NCBI RefSeq assembly: GCF_020447265.1
Contig: NZ_JAJADR010000007.1
Location: forward strand, 82,720 to 146,719
Direction of reading: 5' to 3'
Length of the DNA stretch: 64,000 bases
Source of the DNA: Hymenobacter lucidus
Lineage (GTDB): Bacteria > Bacteroidota > Bacteroidia > Cytophagales > Hymenobacteraceae
In this document: positions 57,728 through 64,000 of the stretch, one piece after another
Position numbering within the stretch: the first letter of the stretch is position 1
How the letters are laid out: the number at the start of each line of letters is the position of its first letter
Made by a program: the position numbers and the translations under genes
The notes under the pieces: generated by a model
Databases searched by the model: none
Seen by the model: the letters and a program-made list of their open reading frames with translations, nothing else
What the model was told of the DNA's origin: nothing

Positions 57728-58687
57728 GTGCCGCTCGCTCGTGCTTTTCGCCTGGTCCGCTGGTTTACCAGCCCGTTCTACGGGCAGGAGCGCAGCTACT
57801 GGCGGGCGGTAACGGCCTGTTTTCTGGCGGCCTCCACGTTCTGGCTGCTCAATGCCCTGAACAAGACCTACACTACGCGCATCACCTACCCGCTGGCCTG
57901 GAGCTACGACGAGCAGCGCTACATTCCGGTGAAGCCCTTGCCTACGGAAATAGCCGTGAACGTAACGGGCCGGGGCTGGAAACTGCTGCGCAAAAATCTG
58001 CTGCTCGACGTGAAGCCGGCCGAGGTGCGTCTGCTCCGGCTGCCCGCGTTACGCTTTGTTACGGGCCAGTCGTTGCGGCCGGCGCTGCAGGCGGCTATGG
58101 AAGGGCTACAGTTCAACTACGTGCTGGCCGATACGCTCTGGATGGAGTTTGACTACCTGCTGACCCGCCGCCTGCCGCTCACGCTGAGTCCCAAGGCCGA
58201 CGGCTCGGCGCTGCCCTACGCGGCCGTATTCACGCCCGAAAGTGTGGTGTTTCGGGGGCCGGCCCGCACCGTGAATAGCCTGGCTAATCCATATCCGGTG
58301 CATTTGCCCCAGGCCCCGGCCGGCAGCAGCGAAGGCGCCATCATCGTGCCCATTGGCGGGCCCGAACTGGTGCAAACGCAGGTGCAGCAGGTGAAAGTGC
58401 GTCTACAGCCCCGGCCGCTCATTACGCTGCCGCTGCGAGTGGTGCCCGAGTTGCGCGACTTTCCCAAGGACCAGCACTTTACGCTACACCCGGCTACGGT
58501 GCAGGTGCAGGTGCAGTGCTTTCCCGAAGATTCGGCCCGCCTCGACCCTACCCAGCTTCACGTGCTGCTCCATTACGGCCAGTTCCACTCTCCCGATTCC
58601 AGCCTGCAGCCCGTATTGTCGCAGGCCCCCACGCTGGCCCGGGGCGTACGGGTCCTGACGCCTTCGGTCCGGGTTTCGCAGAAGTGA
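57728..58687 (+). CDS. YbbR/CdaR-like membrane-anchored protein
   Basis: The 319-residue protein starts at GTG and has one N-terminal transmembrane helix (about 25-42, 'AVTACFLAASTFWLLNALN') and a periplasmic/extracytoplasmic beta region with YbbR-type repeats ('TEIAVNVTGRGWKLLRKN' near 77, 'VVFRGPARTVNSLANPYP' near 175). CdaR in Firmicutes modulates the diadenylate cyclase CdaA, but the Bacteroidota role is not established. No cdaA gene is in the window. The TGA stop (58685-58687) lies inside the left arm of a family A repeat. Confidence 0.87.
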   Translation: MPLARAFRLVRWFTSPFYGQERSYWRAVTACFLAASTFWLLNALNKTYTTRITYPLAWSYDEQRYIPVKPLPTEIAVNVTGRGWKLLRKNLLLDVKPAEVRLLRLPALRFVTGQSLRPALQAAMEGLQFNYVLADTLWMEFDYLLTRRLPLTLSPKADGSALPYAAVFTPESVVFRGPARTVNSLANPYPVHLPQAPAGSSEGAIIVPIGGPELVQTQVQQVKVRLQPRPLITLPLRVVPELRDFPKDQHFTLHPATVQVQVQCFPEDSARLDPTQLHVLLHYGQFHSPDSSLQPVLSQAPTLARGVRVLTPSVRVSQK

Positions 58688-58786
58688 GATGGTGATATAG
58701 TGAAATGGTGGGTTGTCGTTCAATATGCGTCAATTGCGCAGGTCGTTTCATCAGAAAATCAAGCTCACCATTTCATCATCTCACTT
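58683..58786. repeat. Intergenic inverted repeat, family A copy 3
   Basis: The left arm (from 58683, AGTGAGATGGTGATATAGTG) pairs with the right arm (CTCACCATTTCATCATCTCA, ending near 58786). The loop TTCAATATGCGTCAATTGCGC matches copy 2. It contains the ybbR stop codon and ends 1 bp before the coaE ATG. Confidence 0.83.
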
Positions 58787-58787
58787 T

Positions 58788-59384
58788 ATGCTTCGGATTG
58801 GTATTACGGGTGGTATCGGGTCGGGGAAGAGCGTGGTGTGCCGGCTGTTTCGGGTGCTGGGCGTGCCGGTGTACGATGCCGATTCGCGGGCGAAATGGGT
58901 AATGGCCCACGACGCGGTATTGCGCGCCGAGCTACTGGCGGCTTTCGGCTCCAAAGTGTTTGACACAGCCGGGCAGCTCAACCGTACCTACCTGGCCCAG
59001 GTAGCTTTTCAGAATCCGGAGCGGCTGGCGCAGCTCAACGGGCTGGTGCACCCACGCGTGGGCTACGACTTCGAGCAGTGGGCCCAGGCCCAGCAGGCCG
59101 CCGGTGCGTCATACATCCTGAAGGAAGCCGCGCTGCTCTACGAGTCGGGCTCCTACCAGCAACTCGACCGGATCATCACCGTATTTGCCCCCCAGGCTGT
59201 GCGCCAGGCCCGCGTGCTGCTGCGCGACCCGCACCGCACCGCCGACGATATTCTGGCCATCATCGGCAAGCAGATGAGCGAGGAAGAGAAAATGAGCCGC
59301 GCCGACTACGTGTTGCATAATGACGACAAGCACCTGCTCATTCCGCAGGTATTGCGGCTGGATGAGCAGTTTCGGCGGGGTTGA
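58788..59384 (+). CDS. coaE: Dephospho-CoA kinase
   Basis: CoaE phosphorylates dephospho-CoA in the last step of CoA synthesis. The 198-residue P-loop kinase has GITGGIGSGKSVVC at the N terminus, 'PVYDADSRAKWVM' (about 29) and the lid region 'QARVLLRDPHRTADDI'. Length is typical. The ATG at 58788 begins the family-conserved MLRIGITGGIGSGKS. Translation must start right after the repeat, so the transcript leader is made up almost entirely of the family A element. Together with panC and panD this gives three CoA-pathway genes in the window. Confidence 0.95.
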   Translation: MLRIGITGGIGSGKSVVCRLFRVLGVPVYDADSRAKWVMAHDAVLRAELLAAFGSKVFDTAGQLNRTYLAQVAFQNPERLAQLNGLVHPRVGYDFEQWAQAQQAAGASYILKEAALLYESGSYQQLDRIITVFAPQAVRQARVLLRDPHRTADDILAIIGKQMSEEEKMSRADYVLHNDDKHLLIPQVLRLDEQFRRG

Positions 59385-59389
59385 GCTGC

Positions 59390-59544
59390 TGTCCTTGCGA
59401 GCAGCGCAAAGCAATCCGTCCTCTGAAATGTGCTGAGTATTCTAATGTAAAAAGCCCTTTCCTGTTCGATACGGGAAAGGGCTTTCTACTAAAAGGTCAT
59501 TGGTCACCAGCAGTGGACGGATTGCTTCGTACCTCGCAATGACA
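59390..59544. repeat. Intergenic inverted repeat, family E, enclosing a terminator
   Basis: The left arm (59390-59421) contains TTGCGAGCAGCGCAAAGCAA and TCCGTCC, and the right arm (59515-59544) contains GGACGGATTGCTTCG and CTCGCAATGACA. The two arms are about 93 bp apart. A separate terminator hairpin sits between them. The arm motif resembles a widespread 'CATTGCGAG...AAGCAATC' intergenic repeat known from many Bacteroidota genomes. Confidence 0.82.
59451..59485. terminator. Bidirectional terminator (coaE / 59550 gene)
   Basis: AAAGCCCTTTCC (59451-59462) pairs with GGAAAGGGCTTT (59474-59485), with A/T runs on both sides, between convergent genes. Confidence 0.86.
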
Positions 59545-59549
59545 CGTTT

Positions 59550-60719
59550 TTACTTAATCACCGGGCAGCGCTCGAAGGGGCGGGTTTCGTCGAAGTATTT
59601 GCGGTAGGTGACGTGGGTTTTGTAGATTTTGGCCCCGATGGAGCGCATTACGGCCAGCATGCGCGGGTTGAAGTCGCCAATCCAGTTCATCTCGCACTCG
59701 GTGTAGCCGGCCCGCATGATTTCCTGCTGGGAGCGGACCATCAGCGCCGATTCCAGCTTCTTGCCCTGCCAGGCCGGCACCACGCCGAAGATAACGCCGA
59801 ACATCTTTTTTTCGGCCGCCTGGTCGTATTGGCGCTTGTACCAGAGAAAAAGCAGCTTGTTCCAGAAGTTGAACTTGCGGCCGATGTGCTTGAAAATCTG
59901 GTTGAGCTCGGGTAGGCCGATGAAAAAGGCAACGGGCTCGTCGTGGTGGTAAGCAAACCACAGCAGCCGCTCATCAGCCACGGGCTTCATTTCCCGCACT
60001 AAGTTGCGGGCTTTGTCGAGCGACATATCCCGGGTGCCACTGTTCTTGGCCCAGGCTAGGTTATACACGTGCCGGAAGTCGCGGGCCAGCTGTTCAGTAT
60101 TGCTTTTATCGGCGTGCCGGAAGCTGAACTCGGGCTGCGCGAAGTAAGTGTCGGCGGCCCGCCCAAAGGCCTCGTGCAAGGGCGTAGCTACTGCGCGCTG
60201 GCAGGTATACTGCTTGAAATATATCTGGAAGCCATAGTTTTCAAATAGTTGCTGGTAATAGGGCAGGTGGTAGAACATGCCGTAGTTGGGCTCGGTGAAG
60301 CCCGCAATCAGCAGGCCCCAGAACCGGTCCCGCTCCCCGAAGTTGATGGGGCCGTCCATGGCCTCCATACCCCGGGCGGCCAGCCACGCTTGGCCGGCAT
60401 CGAAGAGCGTATTAGCCGCCTTCTGGTCGTCGATGCACTCAAAAAAACCCAGCCCGCCGGTAGGCAGCGTGGGGTCGGTGCGGGCCGTGTCGTTGTTAAC
60501 GAAGGCCGCTATCCGCCCGATTACGGTGCCGGCGTCATCGGTCAGAACCCAGCGGATGGCTTCCCCGTGCTGAAAGTTGGGGTTTTTCTGCGGGTTAAAT
60601 ACGCCCTCAATATCCTGGTCGAGGGGCGAAATCCAGTTGGGCTGATTCTGGTAAAGGCGAGTGGGCAAATCCAGGAATTGCCGCACCCGGGAGGCGTCGG
60701 TAACTTCGAGTAGAGGCAT
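59550..60719 (-). CDS. GNAT-like protein of unknown specificity
   Basis: The 389-residue protein resembles a family of large GNAT-fold proteins found in Bacteroidota. It has an N-terminal 'LEVTDASRVRQFLDLPTRLYQNQPNW' block, 'PINFGERDRFWGLLIAGFTEPNYGMFYH' (about 137-164), and a C-terminal acetyl-CoA-like fold with 'VVPAWQGKKLESALMVRSQQEIMRAGYTECEMNWI' (about 318-352). No full Q-x-x-G-x-G/A loop can be named with certainty; 'AWQGKKLESAL' is the best candidate. The ATG at 60719 precedes the conserved block, and the longer frame adds a Leu-rich leader that looks like noise. Function is unknown. Confidence 0.82.
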   Translation of the reverse strand: MPLLEVTDASRVRQFLDLPTRLYQNQPNWISPLDQDIEGVFNPQKNPNFQHGEAIRWVLTDDAGTVIGRIAAFVNNDTARTDPTLPTGGLGFFECIDDQKAANTLFDAGQAWLAARGMEAMDGPINFGERDRFWGLLIAGFTEPNYGMFYHLPYYQQLFENYGFQIYFKQYTCQRAVATPLHEAFGRAADTYFAQPEFSFRHADKSNTEQLARDFRHVYNLAWAKNSGTRDMSLDKARNLVREMKPVADERLLWFAYHHDEPVAFFIGLPELNQIFKHIGRKFNFWNKLLFLWYKRQYDQAAEKKMFGVIFGVVPAWQGKKLESALMVRSQQEIMRAGYTECEMNWIGDFNPRMLAVMRSIGAKIYKTHVTYRKYFDETRPFERCPVIK

Positions 60720-60804
60720 TAGCAACGAAAAAGCTAGAGTAAGCAGCCGAAGCGCGCAAAGTGGCCGTTCCGGCAATGCACGTACGGAAAACCAAGAATA
60801 AAGC

Positions 60805-62427
60805 TCAGGGCCGGCGAAAAACCGACAGAATCTTCATTTCATTCACCCGGATGCTGTATACCTCCGGGCCATACGCGGCGGGGTAAGAACCCGGATGCCA
60901 GCGGTAAGTTGTGAGAAAATAACGGGCTCGGCTGGCCGAGGTCAGCACAAGCCGGGCGCGTTGCGCCGGGGGCAAAAGTAAGTGGTTGTTGTGAAGCACT
61001 AAAGCCGCGCGGGCATCGGTACCCACCGAAACGTGGGCACTGCTGTCGTGGGCCAGAATCCACTCCAGCCCCCGCCGGCCCGATAAGCCCCAATAGTCAC
61101 GCTCAAACAGCCGCTCGGCCACCGGGCCGGGCAAGAAGCTGAAGTACACGTTCTGGTACGGATGGTCGCGGGCAATACGGTAGGCCGAGTGCAGCATGCC
61201 ACCGGCCAACAGCACCAGCAAGCCCGCACCCAGGCCGCGCCGAAAGCGGGGCAAAGCGGCCGAACGCCACACAGCCCAGGCACCGGCCGCACCGCGCAGG
61301 GTAAGCAGCAGAAAGGCCGGGTAAATGAAATACAGGTGCCGCCAGCCGTCGTAAATAACCGAGTGCAGGCCGATGATGGCCACCAGAGGGGCAAAAAACC
61401 AGGCCGTAATCAGCAAATCCAGCCGGCCGGTGCGGGTGCACAACCAGCGCGTGGGACGTTTGATGAGCGCACCCAACAGCGTGCCGCAGCCCACCAGAAA
61501 CAGCACCGAGTAGGCTACTGGCGTGGTAATGACCAGCCACACCGGGGCATAGTGCCAGGGCAGGCTGCGCACCGAAATAGCTTGGCCCCAGTACTGCGTC
61601 GTCATATCGGCACGGTAGCGGCTGAAGCTCTGAAAAGCGGCCAGAAAATGCTCTACAGGGTTTTCCCATAGGTAGGGCCAGCCGGCTACCACTACTACCG
61701 CCACTATGGGCAGGTACAGTGCCAGGGCCCACAGCAGCGGCTTGCGCACGGCCGGGCGGTGCCCTATTTCGAGGCCGGCAAACCCAATTGTGAAGCCCAG
61801 CAGCAGCACGCCCATAGTTCGTACGTCGATGGCGGCACCGGTGGCCAGGGCGTGCGCCAGCGCCCAGCGCCAGGATGGCCGCCGCAGTAGCCGGGTAAGC
61901 GTGTAGATGGCCCCAGTAAAGAAGGCGAGAAACACGAGGTCCTTGTAGTTGTAAAAGGCCTCGGCAAACAGCCGCGGCGACAACACAAGCAGCGCCGCGC
62001 CCAGCAGCCCCAGCCGCCAGCTGCCGAAGCGCCTAGCCGCCAGCCGGTAAAACCCGTACACGCCCACCAGCACCGTGAAAAATGTGGCCAAATGGCGCAT
62101 GAAATACACGTCGCGCGGGTCGTCGGCGCCCACTAGCTTTTCCAGCAGCGCCAGCGGCATCTGAAAAATGACGCCGTGGTCTACATCCTCATTGGCGCTC
62201 ATCTCCGGAATCAAGGCAAAACTTTCCTGCCGGCGCGCTAGCTCGGGCGCCATCTGCAGGGCCACATATTTCACGCTGATAATACCGTTGAGCCGGTCGA
62301 GCTGCTCATCCCACGACAGGCCATAGTCGCGGTAGAGCAGCAGCCCCAGCCCGGCCAGCAGCAGAAAAAAGCCGCCTACCAGGGGCCGCCGCAGCGAATC
62401 GGGCAGAAAAGGAGAGGGCCGGAGCAC
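60805..62427 (-). CDS. Membrane glycosyltransferase, GT39/ArnT-like
   Basis: The 540-residue polytopic protein has about eleven helices and the GT-C hallmark 'YGLSWDEQLDRLNGI' (acidic DE in the first periplasmic loop, about 33-47). Further features are 'FYNYKDLVFLAFFTGAIY' (about 159), 'AIDVRTMGVLLLGFTIGFAG' (about 200) and a C-terminal soluble domain. Such enzymes move mannose or other sugars from polyprenyl phosphate to proteins or lipids. The donor and acceptor are unknown. It is divergent from a second GT-C protein at 62599, with 171 bp between them, so the pair may act in one surface-glycan pathway. Confidence 0.88.
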   Translation of the reverse strand: MLRPSPFLPDSLRRPLVGGFFLLLAGLGLLLYRDYGLSWDEQLDRLNGIISVKYVALQMAPELARRQESFALIPEMSANEDVDHGVIFQMPLALLEKLVGADDPRDVYFMRHLATFFTVLVGVYGFYRLAARRFGSWRLGLLGAALLVLSPRLFAEAFYNYKDLVFLAFFTGAIYTLTRLLRRPSWRWALAHALATGAAIDVRTMGVLLLGFTIGFAGLEIGHRPAVRKPLLWALALYLPIVAVVVVAGWPYLWENPVEHFLAAFQSFSRYRADMTTQYWGQAISVRSLPWHYAPVWLVITTPVAYSVLFLVGCGTLLGALIKRPTRWLCTRTGRLDLLITAWFFAPLVAIIGLHSVIYDGWRHLYFIYPAFLLLTLRGAAGAWAVWRSAALPRFRRGLGAGLLVLLAGGMLHSAYRIARDHPYQNVYFSFLPGPVAERLFERDYWGLSGRRGLEWILAHDSSAHVSVGTDARAALVLHNNHLLLPPAQRARLVLTSASRARYFLTTYRWHPGSYPAAYGPEVYSIRVNEMKILSVFRRP

Positions 62428-62508
62428 GAAACAGATAAGTGAAAGCGGAAAGGCAGATGCTACCCGAAAGGTAGCACCCGCGCCGGGTATCCCGGGGGCC
62501 GGCCGGGC

Positions 62509-62516
62509 TACTTTTG
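62509..62516 (+). promoter_or_regulatory. -7 box (TACTTTTG) before the 62599 gene
   Basis: Exact TAnnTTTG match, 82 bp before the GTG start, in the gap between two divergent glycosyltransferase genes. No -33 element was recognised. Confidence 0.5.
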
Positions 62517-62598
62517 CGCCGCATTGTTCCAGACTCCGGTTTAAAGCACAATCTTTGGCGTTGCCGCGTATCTTTTCCGGGCTCTAATCCTTGCTTTC

Positions 62599-63870
62599 GT
62601 GCTGCGTTCTGTTCCCCGTTTTGTCTGGCCGGTGCTGCTGGGGCTGGCCCTGCTCAAACTGGTGCTGCAGCTCAGCCTGAACCCCGGCCTGGAGTGGAAC
62701 TACGATGAGCGGCGCAACGGCCGCATTGCCGATAACTACCTGGCCGGCCGCGGCTACGTGAGCCTCGACCCGGTGCGGCAGGTGCTGCGCCCCGACTCCT
62801 TTCACGCCAGCTTTCCGGTATTCGTTTACATCGGCTGGCAGAAGGCCGGGCTGCCCAAGCACTACTTCACGCTGCTGGTGTTTGCTATGAGTATAGGGGC
62901 TTACCTGCTCGGAATCATCTACATTGCCCGCACCCTGGCGTATTTCGGGGTGGCACCGCCCGGGGCCTGGAGCGGGGCATTGCTGTGGGCCGTTTATCCG
63001 TCGGTGGTGTACTACATCGGAGCCTATATGTGGTACGAAAACCTGGCTCTGCCGCTGCTGATTCTGGTGGTCTACAAGCTGCTGCGGCAGCTCGGCGGCC
63101 GTGCTCTAAGCTGGCCCGATACCGTGCTGGTAGCCGCGTCCGTTACGGTTTCCTGCCTGCTGCGGGGGTACCTGCTGGCTGTTTACGGGCTGCTGTTTTT
63201 GGTCTGGTTGACGCTGTTGCTGCGCCAATCCCGGCCGGCTCAGCGCAACGCTTGGCAAGTCGCGCTGCTCACGCTGGCCTTGCTGGTAGGCGCCCACGCT
63301 CCGATTTTCCTGAAAAACTACCGCCTGTTCCAAGCCTGGACGCTGAGCAACCAAGCAGGCTTTGAGCTGCTGCAGGGGCACAATTCCGTTACGCAAGGCC
63401 GCTTCATGTTCGACTGGGATGAGCGCACTAGCCCTTTCGACCAATATGTGCGGGCCCACATTCCGCGGCTCGACTCGCTGAGCCAGTACCAGGAAAGCCA
63501 AGCTCGGGCCGCGCTGGCGTTGCGCTGGATTTGGGAAAACCCTGCAGCCGAAGCCCGCTTGTGGCTGCGCAAAACCCTGCTGTTTTTCGCGCCCGAAAAC
63601 TTCATTGCCGACGCGCCCCGCACTTCCTACAACATCGTAACCGGCCTCGTGCACCTGGCTTTCCTGGGCACGGTGCTGCTCGTGCTGGCCCGCTACCGGG
63701 GGCTTCGCCTGCGCCGTGTCGACGTGCTGTTGCTCACGCCGCTCGTGGCCGTGTGGCTGTTGAGTATCGTGTTTTTCGTGGGTTTCCGGTGGCGCTATTT
63801 TGCCGAGCCGGCGCTGCTTCTGTACCCCATCATCGTGTGGCAGCGCCTCCGCTGCCGGGCAGCTGCGTAG
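62599..63870 (+). CDS. Membrane glycosyltransferase-like protein (GT-C fold)
   Basis: The 423-residue polytopic protein starts at GTG and has about ten helices, a short first loop 'PGLEWNYDERRNGRIADNYLAGRGY' with an Asp-Glu pair (about residue 30-54), and a large periplasmic loop late in the protein ('FMFDWDERTSPFDQYVRAHIPRLDSLSQY', about 270-300). The DE pair in the first loop marks the GT-C superfamily (GT39/GT83-like). The substrate is not evident. The gene is followed by a terminator shared with the convergent tRNA-Val. Confidence 0.82.
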   Translation: MLRSVPRFVWPVLLGLALLKLVLQLSLNPGLEWNYDERRNGRIADNYLAGRGYVSLDPVRQVLRPDSFHASFPVFVYIGWQKAGLPKHYFTLLVFAMSIGAYLLGIIYIARTLAYFGVAPPGAWSGALLWAVYPSVVYYIGAYMWYENLALPLLILVVYKLLRQLGGRALSWPDTVLVAASVTVSCLLRGYLLAVYGLLFLVWLTLLLRQSRPAQRNAWQVALLTLALLVGAHAPIFLKNYRLFQAWTLSNQAGFELLQGHNSVTQGRFMFDWDERTSPFDQYVRAHIPRLDSLSQYQESQARAALALRWIWENPAAEARLWLRKTLLFFAPENFIADAPRTSYNIVTGLVHLAFLGTVLLVLARYRGLRLRRVDVLLLTPLVAVWLLSIVFFVGFRWRYFAEPALLLYPIIVWQRLRCRAAA

Positions 63871-63883
63871 CCGCGCCAAAAAC

Positions 63884-63921
63884 AAAAAAGCCACTCTGCA
63901 TTGCTGCGAAGTGGCTTTTTT
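63884..63921. terminator. Bidirectional terminator (glycosyltransferase / tRNA-Val)
   Basis: AAAAAAGCCACT (63884-63895) pairs with AGTGGCTTTTTT (63910-63921). On the minus strand it begins directly after the encoded CCA of tRNA-Val. Confidence 0.86.
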
Positions 63922-63999
63922 TGGTGGGAGATACTGGGTTCGAACCAGTGACCCTCTGCTTGTAAGGCAGATGCTCTGAACCAGCTGAGCTAATCTCCC
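63922..63999 (-). tRNA. tRNA-Val (TAC), CCA encoded
   Basis: The minus-strand cloverleaf (75 nt plus CCA) begins GGGAGATTAGCTCAGCTGG, with anticodon stem CTGC/GCAG around CTTACAA (anticodon TAC, UAC in RNA) and T-arm ACTGGTTCGAACCCAGT. The 3' CCA is encoded, unlike the other three tRNAs in the window. Confidence 0.95.
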
Positions 64000-64000
64000 G

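Overview
The window looks like chromosomal DNA of a GC-rich member of the Bacteroidota, most like Hymenobacter or a close relative (Hymenobacteraceae, Cytophagales). This is inferred from protein content and signals, not from a database match. Supporting signs are the absence of Shine-Dalgarno sites, repeated TAnnTTTG-type -7 boxes (some with a TTTG or TTG about 20 bp upstream), lineage-typical families (DUF4270, DUF4293, DUF4476, stand-alone glycogen-synthase GT5 domain, bacterial GGGP synthase, long NusB, leucine dehydrogenase) and hints of a type IX secretion system (a PorE-like OmpA lipoprotein and a C-terminal sorting-domain protein). About 59 protein genes and 4 tRNA genes can be supported. 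No transposase, integrase, CRISPR array or rRNA was seen.

Layout. 1-4.7 kb: secreted TPR protein, a 37-residue membrane ORF, recJ and a secreted unknown. 5.1-7.4 kb: an unusual fusion of a malonyl-transferase-like acyltransferase with a cytochrome P450, standing alone. 7.5-16.7 kb: DoxX-like protein, M61 peptidase, lptB, a GH3-type enzyme, small unknowns, gltX and a RidA-family gene. 16.8-22.6 kb (minus strand): DUF6056 membrane protein, glmS, and the overlapping pair GT5-domain protein/DUF4270 lipoprotein. 22.7-28.8 kb (plus): panC, panD, a flippase-like protein, heptose-1-phosphate adenylyltransferase, a membrane zinc peptidase, acyl-CoA dehydrogenase and an AraC regulator. 28.9-30.8 kb (minus): GGGP synthase plus two membrane/holin-like genes. 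31-34.2 kb: J-domain/TPR membrane protein, umuDC and tRNA-Phe. 34.3-37.4 kb: a conserved-looking Fe-S redox pair followed by a small protein. 37.5-43.8 kb: PorE-like lipoprotein, DUF4476, DUF4293, thiolase, acetyltransferase, truA. 44-52.3 kb: two ABC exporters, paired outer-membrane barrels, two tRNA-Pro genes, a sorting-domain protein and a FAD oxidoreductase. 52.5-59.4 kb (plus): leucine dehydrogenase, nusB, YtxH protein, isocitrate dehydrogenase, DUF1573 lipoprotein, yajC-ybbR-coaE. 59.5-64 kb: GNAT-like protein, two membrane glycosyltransferases and tRNA-Val.

Most genes are housekeeping or envelope functions: cofactor synthesis (panC/panD and coaE both feed coenzyme A), amino-sugar and LPS supply and export (glmS, hldE-like, lptB, flippase-like), and secretion (yajC, T9SS-like parts). 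The structure not explained by genes lies between them. Nine long imperfect inverted repeats, assignable to at least five sequence families, fill intergenic gaps and often abut or overlap stop codons. Together with the acyltransferase-P450 fusion they are the most interesting material in the window.
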